A stretch of DNA of 5,977 bases, taken from positions 3,302 through 9,278 of the forward strand of contig PLWR01000751.1 in the NCBI GenBank assembly GCA_003165615.1, read 5' to 3'. A program made the translations under genes and the position numbers. This document shows, one piece after another, positions 1 through 3,914 of the stretch. The notes beneath the pieces are model-generated. The model ran no database searches. It was not told the DNA's origin and was given only the letters and a program-made list of their open reading frames with translations. The first letter of the stretch is position 1, and each line of letters starts with the position of its first letter. Source of the stretch: Acidobacteriota bacterium (GTDB lineage Bacteria > Acidobacteriota > Terriglobia > UBA7540).

Positions 1-1
1 T

Positions 2-472
2 CCCGAGTGGAAGAGCCAATACGCCGCCAGTGTGCGCCGCTTGGTGCGCGATGGCGTAGATTCTCCGCTGGCAAATCTATTTGTCGACGTTGCCGGAATG
101 CCACCTCCGAATGCCGAGGGCGTCAATCGAGCGCGAAGCGCCAGCGAGGCATTTCTATATCGGCGGCTCGAAACCTTGGCCGCAACGACCGGAAAGTTTC
201 GATTGAATGCGGAGTTGCCGATTCCGTTTGATGGCTGGGGCCGCATGGAGGTCGATTTGCTGTGCGCGCCGTCGCGAATCGCCATCGAATTGGACGGCAG
301 CCAGCATCTGGGCGACGCGGACGCCTACCGGCGAGATCGTCGTAAAGATGTCTTGCTTCAGATGGATGGTTATCTGGTGCTCCGGTTCCTTGCCGCAGAC
401 GTCGGCAAGTCTCTCGATCAAGTTCTGGATGCCATCTTGCGGGCTTTATCACATCAAGACGCTAGAAACTGA
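2..472 (+). CDS. DUF559 / Vsr-like PD-(D/E)XK nuclease domain protein, C-terminal part (5' end outside window)
   Basis: The reading frame is open to the left edge (it starts PEWKSQYAAS), so this is the C-terminal part of a longer protein. A GTG at 32 could only be an internal start. Counting from that GTG, the nuclease-like core lies at about residues 36-140: RSASEAFLYRRLE helix, MEVDLL (Asp75), IAIELDGSQH (Glu87, Asp89), Y99-R-R-D, then GYLVLRF. The spaced Asp, the E-x-D-G and the closing strand match the DUF559 family, which shares the restriction-endonuclease-like fold with very-short-patch repair nucleases. Members occur alone or at the C terminus of larger helicase/ATPase-type proteins, and the missing N terminus decides which applies. 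DNA cleavage is inferred from the fold only. The TGA stop is at 470-472. The gene is not obviously linked to those downstream. Confidence 0.85.
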   Translation, partial: PEWKSQYAASVRRLVRDGVDSPLANLFVDVAGMPPPNAEGVNRARSASEAFLYRRLETLAATTGKFRLNAELPIPFDGWGRMEVDLLCAPSRIAIELDGSQHLGDADAYRRDRRKDVLLQMDGYLVLRFLAADVGKSLDQVLDAILRALSHQDARN

Positions 473-503
473 ACTGCTGGAGAGGTTCCGAGGGAGGTTC
501 CCA

Positions 504-956
504 ATGGGTGCGGAGCAACTCTTAGATCTGAGGAATCTTCGTGGGGGGGGACGAGGCGAGGACGTCGCGGAGATATGTCTGGAAGTTCACGCGAAGCAAC
601 CAAACAAAGACAAATACATTGTTCGCATGAGCGTATTGCTTGTTGCCGCAACATCCATCGAGGCTGGAGATTTTATTCGGAGGTCTCCGTGCAAGTGCGG
701 GTCCACAAGAAAACGGCGGCTGGTTGACTCTGGTCAGCCAGCCGCCGCGCCCTCTCCATCTGGAGGTCGGTTCTTACATTTGTCGACCGGTGAAAAGTAC
801 TTGGCACTCGGCGTGCGTGAGTTCGCTTCGCTTGGTCCCCGCCCATACCCTGGAGTGGCGCCGGAGGGATTGCGCCGAAACGCAATTATGCACCCCCTAA
901 GACGCAACCCTGGCGCAATCCAGGTTACAGAGTGGCGAGATTTCAATAGGGTATAA
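504..956 (+). CDS. doubtful small hypothetical ORF downstream of the DUF559 gene
   Basis: An ATG at 504 has a good ribosome-binding site (AGGGAGG, 491-497, six bases away) 31 bases after the previous stop. The frame runs 150 codons to a stop at 954-956. The first 58 residues or so (MGAEQLLDLRNL..., ...VRMSVLLVAATSIEAG) look protein-like. The rest crosses a 15-bp hairpin, a dispersed repeat and the CGCAA cluster, and reads like chance translation. I recognise no domain. A run of eight G (543-550) lies early in the frame and could be a slippage site or mark a decayed gene. It may be a short real gene whose 3' part was replaced, or nothing. Confidence 0.2.
   Translation: MGAEQLLDLRNLRGGGRGEDVAEICLEVHAKQPNKDKYIVRMSVLLVAATSIEAGDFIRRSPCKCGSTRKRRLVDSGQPAAAPSPSGGRFLHLSTGEKYLALGVREFASLGPRPYPGVAPEGLRRNAIMHPLRRNPGAIQVTEWRDFNRV
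707..747 (-). terminator. strong hairpin, terminator-like when read on the minus strand
   Basis: The arms 714-728 and 733-747 (CGGCGGCTGGTTGAC / GTCAGCCAGCCGCCG) pair over 15 positions with a single G-T wobble and a TCTG loop. On the minus strand the stem is followed by TTTTCTT (713-707), the layout of an intrinsic terminator. On the plus strand a C-rich tract follows, so it would terminate poorly that way. No convincing minus-strand gene ends here. It may instead be a REP-like palindrome or the scar of an element. Confidence 0.4.
766..844 (+). repeat. dispersed repeat, copy A
   Basis: Aligns without gaps to 2680-2758, with 62 of 79 positions identical by hand count. The best conserved block is TTGTCGACCGGTGA (780-793) followed by TTGGCAC (801-807) and CGGCGTGC (809-816). 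The flanks match as well (GTCGGT upstream; GTTCG, TTC and CCCC downstream), so this is a diverged copy of a real element and not one shared short motif. It does not appear to be coding. Confidence 0.75.
802..816 (+). promoter_or_regulatory. sigma54-like -24/-12 element in repeat copy A
   Basis: TGGCAC-N7-GC: the GG and GC are separated as in the sigma54 consensus TGGCACG-N4-TTGC, but the -12 box reads GTGC and the seventh base is T. A TTGTCGACC box starts 22 bases upstream, as in the other two copies. Initiation would fall near 828. The first clear gene downstream is the antitoxin at 1136. The promoter role is inferred from geometry alone. Confidence 0.35.
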
Positions 957-1016
957 TGCGCCGACGATTGCGTCTGAATGGTGCTTTGGCGCAATTTCGG
1001 TGCAATTCCGACGCAA
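867..1016. repeat. cluster of CGCAA/TTGCG short repeats with two inverted pairs
   Basis: GGATTGCGCC (867-876) is perfectly complementary to GGCGCAATCC (912-921), and TTGCGTC (968-974) to GACGCAA (1010-1016). Further CGCAA or GGCGCAAT copies lie at about 881, 902 and 988. At least eight occurrences in 150 bases, in both orientations, just upstream of the toxin-antitoxin leader, could form hairpins or bind a protein. No gene is seen in this part. Confidence 0.45.
952..957 (+). promoter_or_regulatory. candidate -10 box (TATAAT) upstream of the toxin-antitoxin operon
   Basis: A perfect TATAAT. The best -35-like string, TTACAG (925-930), is 21 bases away, which is too far for a standard sigma70 promoter, so this is weak. 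A second AT-rich hexamer TAAAAT (1025-1030) is an alternative. Either would give a structured leader before the antitoxin start. Confidence 0.2.
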
Positions 1017-1033
1017 GCGTAGTGTAAAATAAG

Positions 1034-1104
1034 GATGGTCCCAACCCCCTTCCGCTTGCGGCTCGCGCGGCACGGAGAGGGACATTCCAATTGGGCGGAC
1101 CATC
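1034..1104 (+). promoter_or_regulatory. foldable leader upstream of the antitoxin gene
   Basis: GATGGTCC (1034-1041) is perfectly complementary to GGACCATC (1097-1104). The pairing continues inward with CAA (1042-1044) to TTG (1091-1093) across a small bulge, then imperfectly between CCCCTTCCG and CGGAGAGGG. The fold ends 16 bases before the ribosome-binding site of the antitoxin. It may be a leader structure or part of an older element. No known riboswitch class is recognised. Confidence 0.3.
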
Positions 1105-1120
1105 AAAGTCGGTAGTGTCC

Positions 1121-1127
1121 GAGGAGG
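1121..1127 (+). promoter_or_regulatory. ribosome-binding site that fixes the antitoxin start
   Basis: GAGGAGG lies eight bases before the TTG at 1136. It favours that start over the in-frame TTG at 1091, which has no such site, and over the ATG at 1190, whose GGAAGG abuts the codon. Confidence 0.65.
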
Positions 1128-1135
1128 TTAGCTTC

Positions 1136-1339
1136 TTGGGAAAAGAAACACAGCATATCGAAGCAACCGAGGGAATAGAACCTGGAAGGATGGCACAAGC
1201 GGCCCAAAACGAGGCAGCAATCCGGCTTCTCCACCAATGGTTGGAAGATGAGTCGGGTTACGACGAGCGCGTATGGCCTGGCTTGAAAGACGCTATTGAA
1301 GAGGATCGCCTCTCCTTCCGCAAAAGGTTCAGTGATTGA
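1136..1339 (+). CDS. small antitoxin-like protein of a PIN-domain toxin-antitoxin pair
   Basis: A 67-residue acidic protein starting at TTG 1136. Its second half reads AAIRLLHQWLEDES, then GYDERVWPGLKDAIEEDR and LSFRKRFSD. The pattern of a short helix with W-L-x-D-E, a second helix W-x-x-L-K-x-A-I-x-E-x-R, and a closing R-x-x-F is familiar from small proteins encoded just upstream of PIN-domain toxins. The usual role is to bind and neutralise the toxin. No classical DNA-binding domain is visible, so autoregulation is not supported by the sequence. Its stop overlaps the toxin start by four bases (TTGA, 1336-1339), so the two should be translationally coupled. The assignment rests mainly on position and this motif. 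If the TTG at 1091 were used, the protein would be 82 residues. Confidence 0.7.
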   Translation: MGKETQHIEATEGIEPGRMAQAAQNEAAIRLLHQWLEDESGYDERVWPGLKDAIEEDRLSFRKRFSD

Positions 1340-1767
1340 CTGTGGCGAGCAGAATTGTCCTTGACACCGGCCCCCTGGGCAAGATTTCCCATCCCCGCCC
1401 GAACCGCGAGATCGCGAATTGGCTTGAACGCGTCCTGAGAGAAGGCGCGATTGTTTACATACCGGAGATCGCGGATTACGAAGTGCGTCGCGAGCTTATC
1501 CGTGCGGGCCTCCAGGAAAGCGTCAACCGGCTTGATCGTCTCAAGGCCGTTCTGAACTATCTTCCGATTAACACGGAGGTGATGCTGAAAGCCGCGGAGC
1601 TGTGGGCTCAGGCTCGGAAGCGAGGTACCCCTACGGCCGACCCGAAAGCGCTCGATGCCGATGTCATCCTGGCCGCCCAAGCTCTTCAAGTTACAGGCTC
1701 AGTCGCAACAGAAAATGTCGAGCACCTGACTCTCTTCGTCGATGCCAAAGACTGGCGATCTTTCTAA
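1336..1767 (+). CDS. PIN-domain toxin, VapC-like ribonuclease
   Basis: 143 residues, a usual length for a single PIN domain. Acidic sites are in order: IVLDTGPLG (Asp10), PEIADYEVRREL (Glu44, Glu49), TADPKALDADVILAAQA (Asp107, Asp109), then VATENVEHL (Glu126, Asn127). PIN proteins of this type are Mg-dependent ribonucleases that cut tRNA, rRNA or mRNA and stop translation when the antitoxin is lost; the actual target cannot be read here. The start is TTG at 1336, with AAAAGG at 1322-1327 eight bases upstream. The alternative GTG at 1342 is spaced less well. The gene sits in an operon with the upstream antitoxin and overlaps it. Downstream, at 1837, the next gene converges from the other strand. 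Confidence 0.92.
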   Translation: MTVASRIVLDTGPLGKISHPRPNREIANWLERVLREGAIVYIPEIADYEVRRELIRAGLQESVNRLDRLKAVLNYLPINTEVMLKAAELWAQARKRGTPTADPKALDADVILAAQALQVTGSVATENVEHLTLFVDAKDWRSF

Positions 1768-1836
1768 AACTATGCTCATCCTTCCACTTTGCACCTGCGG
1801 TGGGCGTGGGGACCAGTGGCGGCGAGCCGGACACTG
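1768..1836. other. short convergent intergenic gap
   Basis: Separates the 3' ends of the PIN toxin (+) and the nucleotidyltransferase (-). I see no clear hairpin-plus-T-tract terminator, so transcripts from both sides may overlap. Confidence 0.5.
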
Positions 1837-2508
1837 TTATTCGCCTCTGTTGTGCACGACCCTTCGGGCCATCCTGAGCGGTTCCCGTGCCATCCGTATT
1901 AAACCCAGTCTGTCAAATTCATCCTCGTCGCCGATTACAAACACTTTTTCACCATTCTGCACACTCGTGAGGAAGTGGTGCTGGACCTTGATTTTGGATC
2001 GGAATTCGGCGGCCGAAAATACCGTCGGATTAATTTCACGGCCCAGTGTCTTTTGGGCCTTTTCCAGGGCGGAAACGACTTCGCCGAAGCCTACGGCACC
2101 TATTACCATCAAGTCCGCATCGCTGCTGCTTCTCTGCTCGGTTCTGGCCACGGAACCATAGATGAAGGCTACCGTGATGCGGGCGGCCAAGGGCGCCAGC
2201 GCCTGGCGCAGCACATCGCCAACCCCAGCGGTTTTGACCACCAGGCTCTTGAGCTCCGCGAAAAGCGGGCACTGGGGGTTGGCCTGGTAATAGACTTGCC
2301 GCCCCCGCGCCGTGCGCTGGATAATCCCTGCCCCTGCCAAGCGTGCAACCTCCCGCTGGACGGCTCCCAATCCCAGGCCAGATGACCGGACCAACTGCCG
2401 GAGGTAGTAGGCTTCGTCGGGATGCCCGTAAAGCTGGGCCAGAATTGTCCGCCGAGTGCGGCCAAACAACGCGATGGACAAATTCGAGTCGGGGGGCGCT
2501 GTACTCAT
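1837..2508 (-). CDS. winged-helix regulator fused to an MNT-type nucleotidyltransferase domain
   Basis: 223 residues from the ATG at 2508. Residues 10-76 form a winged helix-turn-helix ([45 protein letters not shown], then wing [11 protein letters not shown]) of the ArsR/MarR-like type. Residues 111-140 carry the minimal nucleotidyltransferase signature: YGSVAR (Gly118, Ser119, Arg122), then SSSDADL (Asp130, Asp132). Related MNT domains act as antitoxins that AMPylate HEPN toxins, or occur fused to HTH domains as regulators. No HEPN gene is visible in the window, so the partner is absent or elsewhere. The upstream TTG at 2547 and ATG at 2529 lie inside the promoter, so 2508 is preferred. No Shine-Dalgarno precedes it. 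The promoter carries an inverted repeat that could be this protein's own operator. Confidence 0.85.
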   Translation of the reverse strand: MSTAPPDSNLSIALFGRTRRTILAQLYGHPDEAYYLRQLVRSSGLGLGAVQREVARLAGAGIIQRTARGRQVYYQANPQCPLFAELKSLVVKTAGVGDVLRQALAPLAARITVAFIYGSVARTEQRSSSDADLMVIGAVGFGEVVSALEKAQKTLGREINPTVFSAAEFRSKIKVQHHFLTSVQNGEKVFVIGDEDEFDRLGLIRMAREPLRMARRVVHNRGE

Positions 2509-2518
2509 ATTGGGTACG

Positions 2519-2547
2519 ATTGTAACCATTGGGGTTACAACTGTCAA
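2519..2547 (-). promoter_or_regulatory. consensus-like sigma70 promoter of the winged-helix/nucleotidyltransferase gene
   Basis: On the minus strand TTGACA (2547-2542) and TACAAT (2524-2519) are separated by exactly 17 bases. Initiation is expected at about 2512-2511, only 3-4 bases before the ATG at 2508-2506. The transcript would therefore be leaderless or nearly so, which agrees with the missing ribosome-binding site. Confidence 0.75.
2520..2540. promoter_or_regulatory. palindromic operator overlapping the promoter
   Basis: TTGTAACC (2520-2527) and GGTTACAA (2533-2540) are perfect inverted arms around ATTGG. The palindrome covers most of the spacer and five bases of the -10 box, where a bound dimer would block RNA polymerase. 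The adjacent winged-helix protein is the obvious candidate ligand (inference). Confidence 0.7.
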
Positions 2548-2679
2548 CCGAACCTACCGACAGGAATTTATCCGGAGTGCGGGCGCTCCTATATCACCAC
2601 AACGCCGGTGTGACATTGTTCCCCCAATAGCTTAGCTCGGGCCACCCGCAAGCGAAACGGTGGTGGCGCGGGTCCAGCT

Positions 2680-2758
2680 GTCGGTGCTCACAATTGTCGA
2701 CCGGTGAGAAATAGTTGGCACGCGGCGTGCAGCGGTTCGGTTCATTCGGCCCCCTCCC
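2680..2758 (+). repeat. dispersed repeat, copy B
   Basis: Ungapped match to copy A (766-844), same strand, 62 of 79 identical by hand count. It contains TTGTCGACC (2694-2702), TTGGCACG (2715-2722) and CGGCGTGC (2723-2730). Confidence 0.75.
2716..2731 (+). promoter_or_regulatory. sigma54-like -24/-12 element in repeat copy B
   Basis: TGGCACG-CGGC-GTGCA differs from the sigma54 consensus TGGCACG-N4-TTGCA at one position, the best match of the three copies. Initiation would be near 2742. No gene follows on this strand, so a product would be a non-coding RNA or would run toward 3240. Confidence 0.4.
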
Positions 2759-2768
2759 TTTCGGAAAA

Positions 2769-2819
2769 CGCGGTTGTCAAGTTTGTCGACCAGCGGAAAA
2801 AAGCTGGAAGGCAAAGTGC
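2769..2819 (+). repeat. dispersed repeat, copy C (degenerate), with sigma54-like spacing
   Basis: Keeps CGGTT-T-A upstream, TTTGTCGACC (2782-2791), and TGG (2805-2807) with GC (2818-2819) at exactly the same distances as copies A and B: 22 bases from TTGTCGACC to TGG, and 10 bases between GG and GC. Other positions have diverged. It lies 89 bases after copy B, in the same direction. Confidence 0.5.
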
Positions 2820-2987
2820 TCGTGGCCGCTTGCAATCCCACGATCAGGTTTGGCGGAAGTTTCAATACACAATGCGCCCCTTCAAGGGCGTCTACTGTGC
2901 GCGCGCCGACCTTAATTCAAACTGAATACCTTCATGATGGAGCAGATAGGAAACCGTGTTTGGAATCGCTGCCGTATTGAAATTTGA

Positions 2988-3103
2988 ATCGAACCCAAAT
3001 CGAACCCAAATCGAGGCTCGCGATAGGGCTACAAGCCCATATTTGTTGGGTCGTATTCCTAACTCTCACTTGCAAACACATTTGGGTTCGATTTGGGTTC
3101 GAT
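2988..3103. repeat. perfect 24-bp inverted repeat with tandem 12-mer arms
   Basis: Left arm 2988-3011 consists of two copies of ATCGAACCCAAA, the last base reading T. The right arm 3080-3103 is its exact reverse complement. The 68 bases between include a small hairpin (GGGCT-ACA-AGCCC, 3026-3038). A T5 run (3107-3111) follows the right arm, so it could end plus-strand transcription. I see no target-site duplication, which argues against a recent MITE. The nearby attachment site and integrase suggest recombinase or excisionase arm sites (inference). Confidence 0.75.
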
Positions 3104-3137
3104 AAGTTTTTCCATACGTTCCTGACCGCTACTTACG

Positions 3138-3190
3138 GTGTCTCAGGCTTGCTATGCGTACCGCAGAATGTTTGACTTAGCCTGAGACGC
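3138..3190. repeat. inverted repeat next to the tRNA fragment
   Basis: GTCTCAGGCT (3140-3149) is exactly complementary to AGCCTGAGAC (3179-3188). One wobble and one more G-C pair extend the stem to 12 positions around a 29-base loop. It ends five bases before the tRNA-derived sequence and may belong to the attachment-site apparatus. Confidence 0.6.
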
Positions 3191-3195
3191 TCGAT

Positions 3196-3240
3196 CTCAT
3201 AACCCAAAGGTCGCTGGTTCAAATCCAGCCCCCGCAACCA
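3196..3240 (+). other. tRNA-Met(CAT) 3' fragment, probable integration attachment site
   Basis: From the anticodon loop onward this is a normal tRNA: CTCATAA (anticodon CAT), CCCAA, AGGTC, a perfect T arm (GCTGG-TTCAAAT-CCAGC), acceptor strand CCCCGCA, A, and encoded CCA at 3238-3240. The 5' half is missing: no TGCGGGG acceptor strand, no D arm, and the bases before the loop (TCGAT) cannot pair with CCCAA. Integrating elements duplicate exactly this part of a tRNA gene as their attachment core, and a recombinase relic starts 35 bases downstream. It is not a functional tRNA by itself. The intact tRNA-Met gene should lie elsewhere, at the other end of an element. Confidence 0.85.
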
Positions 3241-3275
3241 AACGCCATCATAGAGTTACAAGCCATAACGAAATC

Positions 3276-3626
3276 CTAAAAAGTACCAGTTGGTACCACT
3301 TGGGGACCGGAGACGGTCCCTTCTGTGTTTGTACCGCCCAACAATTCTTTGACAACTTTACTTGCTGCTTCCCTTTTTTGTGCTGAAACAGCCTGTGTGT
3401 AGGTGTTCAAAGTTGTGGAAACATTGGCGTGCCGCAACAGCTCTTGCTGCACTTTCACGTCAGTTCCATGAGCCCTCAGGAGGGTTGAGTAACTGTGCCT
3501 GAGGGTGTGCCATCCAACCTTGCCTTGAATATTGGCCGCCTTTGCCGCTGGCTTGATGTGGTCTGCAAGGATGGTTTCTTGCCAGCGGGGTTTTCCTGAA
3601 TCACCGGCGAAAACGAAGTCCGTCGG
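3276..3626 (-). pseudogene. tyrosine recombinase (phage-type integrase), C-terminal relic
   Basis: About 115 residues match the end of tyrosine recombinases: TDFVFAGDSGKPRW, then GWHTLRHSY (catalytic His and Arg at about 3509 and 3500), ELLRHANVSTT (third-position His at about 3431), and LNTYTQAV (nucleophilic Tyr at about 3401). The N-terminal arm-binding and core-binding domains, the first catalytic Arg and the Lys hairpin are absent. Homology stops near 3623, where the sequence becomes the methyltransferase relic on the other strand. The frame continues open to 3839 only as antisense of that relic, so a start at 3839 is not credible. The protein would be inactive. It sits beside the tRNA-Met attachment fragment, as integrases usually do, and ends 35 bases from it. 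Confidence 0.85.
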
Positions 3627-3905
3627 CTGAACATAGACTGCCCGTTCCTGGGGAAGCCCTACGAGCCCAATGCCGTCGTCAAGAACGATGTCGAGTTCAT
3701 CCTGATGCTGCGGAAGCCGGGCGGGTACCGGCAGCCTACCGGCGAGCAGCGGGAAGCGTCCAGGCTTGCAAAACAAGAGCATCAGGAGTGGTTCCGCCAG
3801 ATATGGAACGGCCCCAGGGGAGAATCCACAAGGCACCATCCGGCGCCGTTCCCGGAGGAGCTTGCGTATCGCCTAGCCCGGATTATTCATGAGGGACGCC
3901 CGTGA
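3600..3905 (+). pseudogene. DNA methyltransferase internal fragment (N4-cytosine/N6-adenine type)
   Basis: The frame opens after a stop at 3597 and ends at 3905. About 3621-3884 reads like the middle of site-specific DNA methyltransferases: RRLNIDCPFLGKPYEPN, KNDVEFILMLRKPGGYR, HQEWFRQIWNGPRGEST, then HHPAPFPEELAYRLARI. In intact enzymes the last block is followed by the SAM-binding strand (typically GDTVLDPFxGxGTT). Here the frame instead gives IHEGRP and stops. The DPPY-type catalytic motif upstream is missing too. Both edges are therefore breakpoints: one at about 3615-3630 against the integrase relic, one at about 3885-3905 against the patatin gene. It cannot methylate DNA but shows that a modification or restriction-modification gene once lay here. 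Confidence 0.8.
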
Positions 3906-3914
3906 AAAGCAGCT

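Larger units (their letters stand above)
2548..3195. other. non-coding stretch with repeats
   Basis: No open frame here resembles a protein or has a good ribosome-binding site. The stretch holds dispersed repeat copies B and C (2680-2819) and two inverted repeats (2988-3103, 3138-3190), and runs into the tRNA fragment. The rest (about 2548-2679 and 2820-2985) shows nothing I can name. The whole stretch is best read as the end region of an integrated element. Confidence 0.6.

Noticed and set aside
81..88. Fourth TTGTCGAC copy
   Set aside because: It lies in coding sequence of the DUF559 gene and has no TGG-N10-GC at the right distance.
207..956. Long plus-strand frame overlapping the DUF559 gene
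   Set aside because: Its first 260 bases are out of frame with a clear nuclease domain. Only the part after the ATG at 504 was kept, as a doubtful ORF.
734..1106. Two minus-strand frames across the repeat region
   Set aside because: They cross the hairpin, repeats and CGCAA cluster, have no family resemblance, and partly arise from the repeated TTGTCGACC element.
1837..2508. CD-NTase of a CBASS system paired with the patatin
   Set aside because: The protein has the short MNT-type signature fused to a winged helix, not a CD-NTase fold. It is over 1.4 kb from the patatin gene, behind the attachment site and relics, and has its own promoter.
2509..2547. TTG 2547 or ATG 2529 as start of the nucleotidyltransferase gene
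   Set aside because: Both codons fall within the promoter and operator, upstream of the predicted transcription start.
2632..2980. Several short frames on both strands in the 2.6-3.0 kb stretch
   Set aside because: No ribosome-binding sites or recognisable domains. The minus-strand one resembles the frame at 673-885 only because both translate the same dispersed repeat.
2988..3103. CRISPR array
   Set aside because: Only two inverted arms with a short tandem unit and no series of equal direct repeats and spacers; no cas gene.
3120..3240. Complete tRNA gene
   Set aside because: No matching acceptor strand, D arm or 5' anticodon stem upstream of the anticodon loop.
3630..3839. N-terminal part of the apparent 187-residue integrase
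   Set aside because: It is the antisense of a recognisable methyltransferase fragment and shows no integrase motif.
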